64,000 nucleotides of DNA from Elephas maximus indicus (GCF_024166365.1 NC_064846.1:24635866-24699865), one strand, 5' to 3'; shown: positions 12,681 to 23,991, counted from the stretch's first letter. The notes: generated by a model from the sequence alone, not told the origin. Numbers and translations are program-made.

Positions 12681-12750
12681 AATATATATATATATATAGA
12701 CAGGGAACTGCCAGAAATTTATATATATATATACATATATATATATAAAA
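12681..12750. repeat. (TA)n microsatellite with RTE snippet
   Basis: TA repeats surround GACAGGGAACTGCCAGAAAT (from about 12699), a match to the RTE RT region in sense orientation, opposite to the adjoining copy B. Confidence 0.8.
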
Positions 12751-12880
12751 CATTGCTCCAAGTATTTTCTGTACCAAGACCAGATTGCTTTTATTTTCTA
12801 TATACTGACTACTCCTTTGTGAAACCTCATTATCTGAAGTTTAAAAAAGGAAGTGATGGATTACTTGAAAGAGGTTCTAT
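12751..12880 (+). pseudogene. Olfactory receptor pseudogene, C-terminal part
   Basis: Continues the pseudogene at 9871-10592 after the RTE. DNA such as CCAAGACCAGATTGCTTTTA then TTTTCTATATACTGACTACT corresponds to the usual DQDK-ASVFYT-V segment before TM7. The following TGTGAAACCTCATTATCTGA and AAGTGATGGATTACTTGAAA correspond to NPLIYSLRN-EVKDAL, now frameshifted with stops. The usual proline-asparagine NPLIY motif is lost. Identification rests on order and spacing relative to the first part. Confidence 0.7.
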
Positions 12881-13290
12881 TTAAGGTTCAAGGGCAGTCT
12901 GAACAAGAATTACACCAGAACTTTTGTCCTGGAACACTTTTTAAAGCTTAAACCAAAAAATTATTCCCTGAAGTCTTCTTAAAATCAAACAATAGTTTAG
13001 CTTAACTAGTAAAGAATGCCTGCCTTGAGCATTATGCTCTTTTAAGATGTATCTATATGGGATCAAATTGGCAACAACAACTCAAAAGATTATAAAGGAT
13101 CCTTAGGAGGCAGTGAGTTTATGTCAGCGGAAAAGGAGCAAGTCAAAAAAGGAGGGTGAGAATGGTTGCACAACTCGGAGAACATAATCAATGTCACCAA
13201 ACCGTACATGTAGAACCTGTTGAATTGGTGTATTTTTGTTGTGCATATTCTCAACAATAACAAAAACAAAAATTAAAATAAATTATAAAA
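12881..13290 (+). mobile_element. A-tailed retroelement 3' end-like sequence
   Basis: The segment from about 13050 (GAGGGTGAGAATGGTTGCAC through GTACATGTAGAACCTGTTGA to an A-rich end near 13260-13290) resembles an L1-type 3' terminus with a decayed A tail. 12881-13040 holds nothing I recognise. Confidence 0.4.
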
Positions 13291-13302
13291 AGAACCATTC
13301 TT

Positions 13303-13767
13303 CATCCCACTTTGAAGTGTGGCATCTGGGGTCTTAAACGCTAACAAGCGGCCATCTAAGATGCATCAACGAGCCTCAACCCCCCTGGATCAAAGGAGAA
13401 TGAAGAACACCAAGGACACAAGGTAATTACGAGCCCAAGAGACAGAAAGGGCCACATGAACTAGAGACTACATCATCTTGAGACCAGAAGAACTAGATGG
13501 TGCCCGGCCACAACCGATGACTGCCCTGACAGGGAGCACAACAGAGAACCCCTGAGGGAGCGGGAGAACAGTGGGATGCAGACCCCAAATTCTCATAAAA
13601 AGACCAGACTTAATGGTCTGACTAAGACTAGAAGAATCCCAGCTGTCATGGTCCCCAAACCTTCTGTTGGCCCAGGACAGGAACCATTCCCGAAGCCAAC
13701 TTACCAGACATGGAATGGACTGGACAATGGGTTGGAGAGAGATGCTGATGAGGAAGTGAAAAAAAAA
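13303..13767 (+). mobile_element. L1 3' UTR insertion, truncated at both ends
   Basis: Same sequence as the 3' UTR of the two long L1 copies (GGGGTCTTAAACGCTAACAA, CAAGGACACAAGGTAATTAC, AGACCAGAAGAACTAGATGG, ACTTAATGGTCTGACTAAGA). AGAACCATTCTT flanks it at 13291-13302 and 13768-13779, marking a target-site duplication. Its A tail starts about 240 bp before the 3' end used by the L1 at 31627-37882. Confidence 0.88.
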
Positions 13768-14035
13768 AGAACCATTCTTATTTTTCTTAATCTTTTATGC
13801 ATGGTCATATTGCTTTGGACTAATTTTTTTTCCCCCTCTGGTGCATATCACCCTTCTATTTCTTCCTGCAAATCTATTTTTATTTTCAATTTTTCTTCTT
13901 TCCTTTTTCTTCACACTTTTTAAAATCCCTCTCCTCGGTGGAAGAGAATTAATGACCTTTTGGATCCTCAGATCCTAAACATTTAAGGAAGGAAGTGAGG
14001 CAATTCACATTTAATAATTATGTATCACGTGCCAT

Positions 14036-14220
14036 GCACTTTATATTCAAATTTTTATTTAGTCCCTGAAATAAGGCATTAAATTATGTGTTATTATCCT
14101 CATTTTACACATGAGGAAACTGAGACTTAACATGTTAAGTGACTTTCCCAAGGTCATTCAGCTAGGAATTGGAGGAGCTGAGATTCATAGCCAAGTTTTT
14201 TGAATTCAATGTCTATTGAT
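14036..14220 (+). mobile_element. MIR relic
   Basis: MIR core order: TTATCCTCATTTTACACATG, AGGAAACTGAGACTTAAC, GACTTTCCCAAGGTCATTCA, GCTAGGAATTGGAGGAGCTG. Confidence 0.75.
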
Positions 14221-15594
14221 TTACTCACAGAAATGGCTCCTTTGTCATAATTTCTAGTAGGCATTCCACTCTATGCTGGTTCAGAGTGTGAAAGAATCAT
14301 TCATTTACCAGTGCATTTGATTCATGTGTTTGTTCTTTGGTTGTTGAGTAGTTTGCATCAATATTATTTTTCTTAGACTGTAAGCTCCCGTGGACAGGGA
14401 CTATCTTCCCCATCTGGTTTTGAGAGCATTGTGAACAGATACGTTTATAATAAGGACATTGAGTTTCCTCATTTCTTGTTATAGGATTCTGGAAATATGT
14501 CACTTATGTCTCTCTCTCTCTCTTTTAAATAATTTTAAAGCCTCTCAAATCATACTCTGTAAGCCACTACTGACTTTACCTACAAATGAGTTCATTCTAG
14601 CCATGGAATATGTATTCAGATATGCTGAAGCTCCAGGTCTTTTGAGATCAGATAATTGGTTTATTCAAATTCCAGATTCAAGGCAGAATCCTGTCCAAGA
14701 CCTTGGAGCTATAGGCACATTTTCATTCATTCATTTCAGAAGCAGTTTTAGCTCCTACTCTGTGAAAGGTACTGTGGTAGAGAGTAGGGCCTCAGGGATT
14801 AATAGGACTCAGCCCTCTGCCTTCTGGAAGGCACATGCTCCGAAGCACTCCTTTTCCTCCAAAATGACAAAAACAGCATCATGGATGCAGGGCCTCATCT
14901 TGGGTAGTTCCATTTGCATTTCAGGGGCTACGGGGAGGGTTTTTTGTTACCATACCAACATCAGGCTGAACAGGATCTTCTCTGACCTCCTCCAATCCTT
15001 AAGGTATGAGCTGGACCCTGAAATGTCATGGGGCGGGGGTTATGGCAACAGTCCCATCCCATTACTTTCTTGTATTCCCACTCTTATTTTTTTTCTTGTC
15101 CCTCATCAACTTGATGAGTGTGTTTATGGGGTGGGGAGAAATTATACATGTCTATTCTGCAACAAGAATTTTGGGTAATTTACAAGGGCCAAGAAAGGGG
15201 AAGAGATACTCCTTGTGTCCTGGGCAACCTGCAGCAAGTTGCTAGTATAAATTCTTGCTTTCTGTTAGAGACTGTATTTTTATATATGAACCATGATAAG
15301 GTGACGGATGGACTGAGAGAGAAGGCCCCAGATCCCCTCAACTTTACTCAGAGCAGCTCTGCTTCTATTTTTTTACTGTACACTCCTCTATTAGCTGACC
15401 TTGATGTAAACAACTCTCCAGATTAAAGATACTCTTTATTCCCTGTACAAAAAGTTCTGGTCAATGGCCATCCCCAGAGGAATGCTTATAGTTAGTAGGT
15501 TACATGTGAATATGTCCATACAGTTATGACGCTGTCCCACTAATTGTCGTTACCTTACCAAGAGACAGTCAGGTTTTTCCCAAAACTTTTTTTT
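14221..15594. other. Mostly unassigned sequence
   Basis: Contains an L2-like patch at 14374-14440 (TTAGACTGTAAGCTCCCGTG). A 239-codon open frame at 14459-15178 (+) has no recognisable domain, signal peptide or family match and is judged chance. Confidence 0.4.
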
Positions 15595-16275
15595 TGACAT
15601 TGTGTTTTATTTTTTAATCTTTTATGTGCATTAGGTGAAAGTTTACAGAGGAAATTCATTTCCCATTGATAGTTTGCACATAAAGTGTTCTATGACATTG
15701 CTTTCATTCCCTACAAAGTGTCAGTACTCTCCCCGTTTCCATCCTACTTTCCTCGTTTCCCTTTTTCCTGATTTTTTACCCCTTCCTGCCTTCTCATCTT
15801 TGCCTTTGGGCAGATGTTGCCCTTTTGATCTCTTATAATTGATTGTTCTAAGGAGCATATTTCTCTCGGGTGTTATTGTTTATTTTATGAACCTGTCTAT
15901 GGTTTAGAAACCCTGGTGGCATAGTGTCGAAGAGCTACTGCTGCTAAGCAAAAGGTCGGCAGTTCAAATTCACCAGGCATTCCTTGGAAACGGTACGGGG
16001 CAGTTCTACTCTGTCCTATAGGGTTGCTATGAGTCGGAATTGACTCGAAGGCAACGGGTTTGGTTTTTTTGTCTATGGTTTGGCTGAAAGGTAGTCTCCG
16101 GGAATGGCTTCAATTCTAGTTCAGAAGTGTGTCTTAGGGTCATAGTGTCAGGTTTCCTCCAGTCTCTGTCAGACCAGTAAGTCTGGTCTTTCTTGTGAAT
16201 CTGATTTTTTGTTCTACAATTTTTCTCCTGCTCTGTCTGGAACCCTGTGTTTTTGATCCCAGTCCAAAAATTATT
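15595..16275 (-). mobile_element. Older L1 3' end (antisense)
   Basis: The 3' end reads on the minus strand as an L1 3' UTR. GACCAGTAAGTCTGGTCTTT and TTTTTCTCCTGCTCTGTCTG are antisense counterparts of 48780-48870. The start resembles the L1 terminus at 22990 (TTTTATGTGCATTAGGTGAA, AGTTTACAGAGGAAATTCAT). Interrupted by the SINE at 15906-16070. Confidence 0.75.
15906..16070 (+). mobile_element. AfroSINE inserted in L1 3' end
   Basis: Complete short-variant AfroSINE (GAAACCCTGGTGGCATAGTG ... GAGTCGGAATTGACTCGAAG). The duplication GTCTATGGTTT flanks it at 15895-15905 and 16071-16081, so it landed in the older L1. Confidence 0.95.
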
Positions 16276-16556
16276 TGTGCTAGTTTCACTTGTTATTGCA
16301 ATTATAATTTCATTTAAATTTAAATGATGTAAACCAATAGACTATGAAGGCAAAAGAAAGTTGCTGTTTCTACAAAAACTAAGCTAAATGTGTTGAAAAA
16401 ACTCAACAGAGACAGCACACTAAAACTTTTGTTGTTGAATTAAGTGTAAAATATTGAGGGAAAATTGAACCCTATGCAAAGAGGATTACATACTCAGCTT
16501 GCTTTATAAGTATCTAAGTTCTTGCTTCCCTTTAAAGAAACCAATGAATTATAATC

Positions 16557-16711
16557 CAAAAACCAAACCTGTCAATTTCAATTCATAGCGACCCTAAAGG
16601 ACAGAGTAGAACTGCCACATGGATTTTTCCAAGGAGCACCTGGTGGATTCGAACTGCAGACATTTTGGTTAGCAGCCACAGCTCTTAATCACTACACTAC
16701 CAGGGTTTCCA
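16557..16711 (-). mobile_element. AfroSINE (antisense)
   Basis: From AAAAACCAAACCTGTCAATT to CACTACACTACCAGGGTTTC, the reverse complement of a complete short AfroSINE. Confidence 0.9.
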
Positions 16712-16924
16712 TTATGCATTATGGGTGAGGCTTACAAGAGTGTTTACACAGAACTCAGTCAACAGACTCATAGTCAGAGTCTTGACCCTACATCAAAGAT
16801 TAGCTATAGAACATGTCTTTAAATGGTGTAAGTCAAAATAAAATATTCCGCATAATAAAGTATTATAGGTATGTGTGTTGTTTAGTGACTCTTTGCTTTA
16901 ACTGACTTTTAAATACAACTAACT

Positions 16925-17355
16925 GTATTACTTTTCTAGGGCTGCTGCAATGAAGTACCACAAATTGGGTGGCTTATAAGAACAAATACTTATTACTTCA
17001 CAGTTCTGGAGGCTAGCAGTCCAAATCAACGTGTCAGCTGGGTTATACAACCTCTGAAGTCTCGCCTGGCTTCTGATAGTCCTGGATGTTCCTTGACTTG
17101 TGGCAACATAACTCCAATCTTTGCCTCCATCTTCACATAGCTGCTTTCCCTCTGTGTCTGTGACTGTGTCTCTTCTCCTCCTTTGTAAGGGTACCACTCA
17201 GGTTGGATTAGGACCCACCCAACTCCAGTATAACCTCATGTTACCTTAACTGATAACCTCTTCGAAGACCCTATTTCCAAACAAGGTCACATTCAGAGGT
17301 ACCAGGGTTATAACTTCAACATGTCATTCTTGGAGACACCATTTAATCCATAACA
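16925..17355 (-). mobile_element. MLT1/MaLR-type solo LTR
   Basis: Antisense hallmarks: GGGCTGCTGCAATGAAGTAC, CACAAATTGGGTGGCTTATA, TTCACAGTTCTGGAGGCTAG, CTATTTCCAAACAAGGTCAC, and ACACCATTTAATCCATAACA at the 5' end of the LTR. No retroviral interior is next to it. Confidence 0.8.
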
Positions 17356-17431
17356 TAAACCAATATCAGACCCTGATTACATTGACTAAAAGGTTTTCAC
17401 CATACAGATTCCTGCTTAATATTTTATCCAT

Positions 17432-17506
17432 AAGAAGAAGAAATAGAATTAAAAGGAGAAAGGGAGGAAGAGGAAGAGGAGAGGGAGAAGGAGAAGAAGA
17501 AGAAAG
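17432..17506 (+). repeat. GA-rich low-complexity tract
   Basis: Nearly pure purine (GGAAGAGGAAGAGGAGAGGG and similar). Confidence 0.9.
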
Positions 17507-17556
17507 TAGTAGATGTCCCTATGCTTAAAAAAAAAAATCTAAAAAACTTGGTCTCC

Positions 17557-17789
17557 AGTGCTTCTCAAGCAATCTGCGTTAAAGGACTTTTTTGTTTTTA
17601 ATTTTCAAATTTTTATAGGCTGATACTTCGCAAAATAAAATAAAAAGTATCATGGCAGTGAGAACTTTCTCTACGTTTCTAAATGCTCACTTTCGATTTC
17701 TGAACTTATCTCACCACGATCTTGCTGCTGATCAGTAATAGCCTAGTGATCGGCATAGGTCTGTAAACCACACTTTGAATAGCACTGAC
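17557..17789. mobile_element. hAT-like nonautonomous DNA transposon relic
   Basis: Ends form imperfect inverted repeats: CAGTGCTTCTCAAGCAATCT at the left and ACTTTGAATAGCACTGACTA at the right, typical of MER20/MER58-type hAT elements. No transposase. Confidence 0.5.
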
Positions 17790-18935
17790 TAGACTATCGT
17801 GATGCCTGTGTAACCACAAAACCACAAACCCAGCCCTGGAAGGTGCCATAAAACAGACAGCCCAATTCATTCAACCCAGACAGTGAGTGGAACCTGGCAG
17901 GATAATTTTTGGCTGCACCAGGTGCATGAAAAGCCTGAAGTTTCCTCTGTGATCAGCCTCTAGGATATTATACAGATGCAGTATAAAAGGGCCCAGGAAT
18001 CATCCTAATATTCCATATGCAAACAAAAATTCTTATAAACCTCAAGCCCTCATATTTTTGTGTATGTTTAATACTCATTTTATTTCTCTCTTGATTTGTT
18101 TTGGACTCCAGGTACCTATGCAGTACAGAACTTCCACAGCCTTCTATCTCAGAACGTACTAATCTCAAACGTGTCCCATATGGTCGGGGGGTGGGGGGGG
18201 GTTATCTAAGAGGTAGAAATTAGTATAACTGTTTCATAGATTGTATCACTCGGGACACTAAAGCCCAGAGAGATTAATTGATTCATCTAGGATACTCAAC
18301 AAATTGAAAGATAATAAACTAAAACTGAATTTTCTGTTCTGAAAGATGGAAATTTCTTTTTTCAATTTACTCAAGGCTAGGGATACAAAGACTAATAAAA
18401 CAGAGTCCCTGATCCCTAGAAAGCTCAGTGCATGTTGAATAAGATCAGCACATATCCTGATAATTGCAATTAATTGTGGTAAGCTATATAATAGCAGAAT
18501 AAAGTGTTATCAGAGCCCAGAGTAGGGAAGGGAGTAATTTTACCTTGAAAAATGCGAGAATTATGAAAGAATTCACAGAGGATGTAATACTTGAGACAAA
18601 GCCTTAAAGAGAGGTGTCCAACATATATAGGAAGAGGATGAGTGGAAAGATATTCCAGGAAGAGGGTGCAACGTGTACTGAGACAAGAGTCATGAAATCC
18701 ATAGAATGCTCAAGGAATGACAAAGTGTTTGGTATAGCTAGAATGGAGGGTGTGTCAAGGATAGTGGGACAGTAAGTGGTATTCATACTTCTGAAAATGT
18801 GAGTCCATGTGGTATAGGGCCTTAAATTCAGAAGAGCTTGAACTTTGGTGGGGATCTTCTCTAGGTTAAGTGACAGGATTGCTTCTGCTTTCGTTTTTTT
18901 TTTTTTATTGTCCAATTTAGTACATGGGAATGGTA
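17790..18935. other. Unassigned sequence
   Basis: No gene recognised. A G run occurs near 18186-18200. 18400-18840 has the look of an ancient interspersed repeat but no family could be named. Confidence 0.4.
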
Positions 18936-18939
18936 TTTA

Positions 18940-19040
18940 CCGCAAAGATTACAGCCTTGGAAACCATATGGGGCAGTTTACTCTGTCCCATAGGGTCGCT
19001 GTGAGTTGGAATCGACTCGATGGCAACAGGTTTGATTTGG
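18940..19040 (+). mobile_element. AfroSINE, 5'-truncated
   Basis: Begins at CGCAAAGATTACAGCCTTGG and runs through GAGTTGGAATCGACTCGATG to the GTTTGATTTGG tail; the tRNA head is absent. Confidence 0.85.
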
Positions 19041-19193
19041 TTTATACAATATGAGCTTATTCAGGGAAGACTATAAGTGGTGAAGGGCTGTGGAATAAAG
19101 GAGTGTTTTTGGGGGGGGGCAGTTTATATAATGTGAACTTAGTCAGGGAAAACTCTGTAAGTGGTGAAGGACTGTGGAATAAAGGGATGTTCT
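19041..19193 (+). repeat. Tandem duplication, period about 82 bp
   Basis: TTTATACAATATGAGCTTAT at 19041 and TTTATATAATGTGAACTTAG at 19123 start two copies of a roughly 70-bp unit. Both carry GTGGTGAAGG and CTGTGGAATAAAGG. A G run separates them. Confidence 0.85.
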
Positions 19194-19269
19194 TTTGTTG
19201 TTATTATTCTATTTATTGGGAAGTGAATCTGATCTAGAGCCTTGGGCCTGGTCTGTGGTCAGGAAATGG

Positions 19270-19695
19270 ATGGGAGGAAACAGCCAAGGAGCACGGTATC
19301 CTGAGACTGTGGATCCATCTCCCCACCCACCCCACCGATCCAATGTAAAGGGAGTTTCCCTGGGGTGTGGCCTGCACCACCTTTTATCTCTCAAGAGATA
19401 AAAGGAAAGGGAAGCAAGCTAAGTGGGGGAACTCATACCACCAAGAAAGCAGCATCAGAAGCAGAGCGCATCCTTTGGACATGGGGTCCCTGCACCTGAG
19501 AAGCTCCTTGACCAGGGGAAGATTGAGGACAAGAACCTTCCTCCAGAGCTGACAGAGGGAGAGAAAGCCTTCCCCTGTAGCTGACACCCTGAATTTGGAC
19601 TTGTAACCTACTAGACTGTGAGAGGATAAATTTTTCTTTGTTAAAGCCATCCACTTGTGGTATTTCTGTTATGGCAGCACTAGATGACTAAGACA
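19270..19695 (+). mobile_element. Solo LTR, MaLR/ERVL-like (5' boundary unclear)
   Basis: Shares the 3' half with the LTR at 61762-62242: GTCCCTGCACCTGAGAAGCT, GAGAAAGCCTTCCCCTGTAG, TTGTTAAAGCCATCCACTTG, and an end at GATGACTAAGACA. The 5' end is too diverged to place. Confidence 0.7.
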
Positions 19696-20309
19696 AATGG
19701 CATTCTGGTTTACCCCTCTCTGTCTTCATGACTTTGTTATCTGTGCTTTTCTAAGCCTGTTTCATCAACTTTAAAATGCAGACAATACTTACTTTATAGG
19801 ATTGTTATGAGGATTGCAGGAACATATGTAAAACACCCATCAGTGTATTTTAGTTATTGCTGCACAAACAGTAGCTGCTATCATTCAGTAATTTAGAAAA
19901 ATTACAGACTCCAAAGGCAATAAGAAATTGCCAAAAAACATCTGAATCAGTGTCTGTCTTTGGGCAGGTAAGTATCCAAAATACCCATGTGATGGTTTTG
20001 CTTTTTCAGGTGCTGTAGGGGGAGAGACCTCATAGTCCCCTTCCAGCATTCATTCCAAAATTTTGTTCTCTGAGTAATTAGCCTCTTTCTTACATCTTGT
20101 TGACATTCTCACAGTTTTCACATTTTAAGAAAGAAGTGTTTACCTGCATTGAATGCTGCTGAGGAGTCATGTAGGAAAGTCCACTGAATTAAGCAACATG
20201 GAGGTAACGTTTAGTGACCTTAACAAGACCATTTTTAGTAGACTTGATTGAGCATTATCCGAAGTGAAGAAAGTATAGGGGTAACAGTTTAAGAACTATT
20301 GACTATCGA

Positions 20310-20545
20310 GGATTCACCATATTTCTGTCACTCTGCTAAGTGTTTTACCTAGATTACCTTATCAAATAATAACCACAATCCTATGAGTTAAGTAGAACTA
20401 GTAATAATATGTCCAATATATAGATGAGGATATCAAAGATAAAAGAGGTTAAGTAACTTGATCAAAAGAATACATAGGCAGTGTAGTGGAGTCAGGATTC
20501 TGAGCTCAGTCTGACTTCAGAGCCCTTTTGCTTAACCACTATGGG
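20310..20545 (+). mobile_element. MIR relic
   Basis: TCTGCTAAGTGTTTTACCTA, CAATCCTATGAGTTAAGTAG, AGAGGTTAAGTAACTTGATC, CCCTTTTGCTTAACCACTAT follow MIR order. Confidence 0.75.
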
Positions 20546-20609
20546 TGTTGTCACTATGCAGCTTATGAAGTCTTTCTGTAAATGAAGAGGGGAGTTTCAA
20601 CAATTAATA

Positions 20610-20715
20610 TTTTTTGAGCATCACCTATGTTCTAGGCACACAATATCTTGCTTAATCAAAGTCACAGGGCTAGTAAGTGGTGGAGCTGGACTTTGAACAT
20701 TGACTCCAAAGCCAC
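20610..20715 (+). mobile_element. MIR relic
   Basis: TTTTTTGAGCATCACCTATG, TTCTAGGCACACAATATC and GCTAGTAAGTGGTGGAGCTG match MIR start and core; the centre is deleted. Confidence 0.65.
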
Positions 20716-21778
20716 TTTGTCCAAATGTCAGCAAATGGGCTTACAAATAGGAAATTTATCTTTGATAATTCCAATTTACACCTTACCTATGCTGCTCTGA
20801 AATCAATTTTACACACTTGCTACTTACCTCAAAGCCCTGCCATGTCTTCACACAACCCTCCCAGTCTAACACAACTGGACTGCTGTTGCATAAATTCCTG
20901 TACTTCTGCTGCTAGTTTGCTGTTTAACTTTGTATTCTCTATGAAGAAAGAGGTTGGCAGCACTAATGAATAGTCAAACAAGATTGCAGGAGGAACTTTG
21001 CACTTATTTAACAATATATTTTTTTCCTAAATATTATGGCAGCACTCATTTGCATACTAACAAATAAGTGTGTTAATTACAAATCAGGCAGGATCAGGTC
21101 TGGTGGGACTTCTGCTAGGCAACACTTAGCCATTTCAAATGTACTGAAAATAATAAAGTGGCATATTATTATGTACATGTAATTCAAGCTTTTAAAAATG
21201 CAGATTGCATTAGCAAAGTTTGACAGTCCACATTTCTGATTTGACCTTCTAGGTGCTATATCAGCTAGTTCCATTTAACTGTTCTCATTTGCTCTCCCCA
21301 AGATGGCACCATCTTCTATAACCAATCATATGTCTGTCTTCAGTCTCTCAACCTTCATGTCAAGTCACTAAGTTGGCACAACACTCTTGCAGTGAATGTA
21401 AGGAGCAAACGTTTCTGTGTTTGGATTGGGGTCCTTCTCCCATGGAACTTACCCAGATGTTTTGTGGCTGTTTCCAAAGCTATTCCAGAAAAAAAAAAAA
21501 AAAGTTCCACCTCCTCCACCTAAAAAAAATTCAGTGATTTTTTTTTCCAGCCAGAGATATCAACCATTCCTCTTCCTAATATAGAAAAAGACAGAAAAGA
21601 AGGCTGGAGTATGACTTTAAACCTAAACTGTGTTGTCCCTGCTACTGGATTTAGAAAAGGATTACCCTAGGGCTGAGGACACAATCCTCTAGGCTCTTTA
21701 TTAGAAACCACTCTCAATCTCATTCTCTCTGGACCAAGTCCTCTCTAATGGGATATATTGGCATTTACTAATTTCCTG
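20716..21778. other. Unassigned sequence
   Basis: No gene or repeat family recognised. Short A run near 21490. Confidence 0.4.

Positions 21779-21810
<32 letters not shown>
21779..21810. repeat. (GT)n(TA)n microsatellite
   Basis: GTGTGTGTGTGT followed by TATATATATATATATATA. Confidence 0.9.
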
Positions 21811-21999
21811 GCATAAATATAATTATATATAAGCAAATTTTATGTCTCCGTTGTGTTTTTACTCTAGTTAGAAAACTAAAATATCAACTTTTGTAAAAAA
21901 AATTCACCATTTTACATATCTAATAGTAGCTTTTTGCATCTCTATGCAATCCAATAATGAACTGACTCAGATGATTTTTGGAGAGCATTAATAACGAAT

Positions 22000-22250
22000 G
22001 CAAACACTATAGAGTGCTTATTATTTGTCAGGCACTGTCCTAAGCCATTCATATATATTAACTCACTTAATTTTCATAATAACATTATAAAGCAGGTAAA
22101 ATTATGATCCCTTTTTACAGATGAGAAGATTGAGGGCAGAAAATTTGCATGATTTGCCCAAGGGAGCAAAACTAGTTGGTGGTGGAGCCAAGGTTCTTAC
22201 CCAGGCACTCTTGCTCTGGATCCCATGTTCTTAACCACTTATTAAACTAT
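22000..22250 (+). mobile_element. MIR relic, near full length
   Basis: GTGCTTATTATTTGTCAGGC, ACTGTCCTAAGCCATTCATA, TTTTTACAGATGAGAAGATT, GATTTGCCCAAGGGAGCAAA and TTCTTAACCACTTATTAAAC are in MIR order over 250 bp. Confidence 0.85.
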
Positions 22251-22299
22251 CTCTCAGAACTTGTGGGGAAGATCCAGGTGGAAAAAAAGACATGCTGAG

Positions 22300-22976
22300 A
22301 ACTTGATCAAAAATTATCTTCTCAAATTTCCCTCCTATCACTCTTTCTTCCCCCAATCTCAGCAAATGTCCTCACCACCTACTCAACACTCTACCTCCAA
22401 ACCTTTTAAATGTCCATCTCAACAACCCTCTTCTTACTTCATGTTATTATAGATAGACATCCTTCCTTCTACTAAAGGCCAGTCCCTCCACTTATATTCT
22501 GGATCTCATGCAGTTTTGCATTCCCAGAAGATTTAGAGCATCAGTTAACTTCTTGCTTTCCTATTATCTTCAACCTATCCTTTTCTACCAAATTCTCCCT
22601 TTGGCTTTTAAACATGTTCTAGTTTTTTCCCAAATGCAAACAAACAGACAAACAAAACTCCTTGTTAGTAAACAATCTCACCCCTACCGTTAAAGACAAA
22701 TTTCTTGAATTGTCTACATTTCTGTCTCCATTTCTTCACCTCAACCCGCTCCAATCTGTCTTCTGCCCTGCACGACTGCATTGAAATAGCTCTTGGTAAG
22801 GTCACAATAACACCCATGTTGTCAAATCCACCCTCCTTGGCAACTCAACAGCATTCACCTCAGATGATCACCCGTCCTTCTTGATGTACCCTTTTTACAT
22901 GGATTTTGAGAACTCTCACCCCCTTGGTTTCCTTTCCATCTCTCTGACCATTCTTTCTTTGTCTCCTTCCATGAAT
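22300..22976 (+). mobile_element. L2 LINE relic, left of L1 insertion
   Basis: Remnant of an L2 RT region. CTCTTGGTAAGGTCACAATA, CATGTTGTCAAATCCACCCT and CCTTGGTTTCCTTTCCATCT correspond to well-known L2 ORF2 DNA. The same L2 resumes at 29925 after the L1. Confidence 0.6.
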
Positions 22977-22991
22977 CCTCTATGTAATTTT

Positions 22992-23991
22992 TTTTAATAA
23001 CTTTTATTAAGCTTCAAGTGAACGTTTACAAATCCAATCAGTCTGTCACATATAAGTTTACATACATCTCACTCCCTACTCCCATTTGCTCTCCCCCTCT
23101 TGAGTCAGCCCTTTCAGTCTCTCCTTTCTTGACAATTTTGCCGGCTTCCCTCTCTCTCTATCCTCCCATCCCCTCTCCAGACAAGAGTTGCCAACACAAT
23201 CTCAAGTGTCCACCTGATATAATTAGCTCACTCTTCATCAGCATCTCTCTCCCACCCGCTGACCAGTCCCTTTCATGTTTGATGAGTTGTCTTCGGGGAT
23301 GGTTCCTGTCCTGTGCCAACAGAAGGTCTGGGGACCATGGCCGCCGGGATTCCTCTAGTCTCAGTCAGACCATTAAGTTTGGTCTTTTTATGAGAATTTG
23401 GGGTCTGTATCCCACTGATCTCCTGCTCCCTCAGGGGTCCTCTGCTCTGCCCCCTGTCAGGGTAGTCATCGATTGTGGCCGGGCACCAACTAGTTCTTCT
23501 GGTCTCAGGATGATGTAGGTCTCTGGTTCATGTGGCCCTTTCTGTCTCTTGGGCTCCTAGTTGTCGTGTGGCCTTGGTCTTCTTCATTTTCCTTTGCTCC
23601 AGGTGGGTTGAGACCAATTGATGCATCTTAGATGGCCGCTTGTTAGCATTTAAGACCCCAGACGCCACATTTCAAAGTGGGATGCAGAATGATTTCATAA
23701 TAGAATTATTTTGCCAATTGACTTAGAAGTCCCCGCAAACCATGTTCCCCAGACCCCTGCCCCTGCTCCGCTGACCTTTGAAGCATTCATTTTATACCGG
23801 AAACTTCTTTGCTTTTGGTCCAGTCCAACTGAGCTGACCTTCCATGTATTGAGTGTTGTCTTTCCCTTTACCTAAAGCAGTTCTTATCTACTGATTAATC
23901 AATAAAAAAACCCTCTCCCACCCTCCCTCCCTCCCCCCCTCTTAACCACAAAAGTATGTGTTCTTCTCAGTTTTTACTATTTCTCAAGATC
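22992..23991 (-). other. L1 copy 1 3' UTR
   Basis: About 1 kb after the ORF2 stop, shared with 36893-37878 and 13303-13767. Ends with AGCTTAATAAAAGTT (polyadenylation signal) on the minus strand. Confidence 0.85.

Noticed and set aside
13576..13923. 115-codon ORF in the L1 3' UTR fragment
   Set aside because: Runs from L1 3' UTR through the A tail into flanking DNA; no domain. The same region in copies 1 and 2 gives different frames.
14459..15178. 239-codon open frame on the plus strand, the longest outside L1, RTE and the OR gene
   Set aside because: Mixed composition, no signal peptide, domain or family resemblance, no splice context. It spans L2-like and unassigned DNA and is likely chance.
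23018..23518. 166-codon plus-strand ORF
   Set aside because: Antisense of the L1 3' UTR; no resemblance to a protein family.
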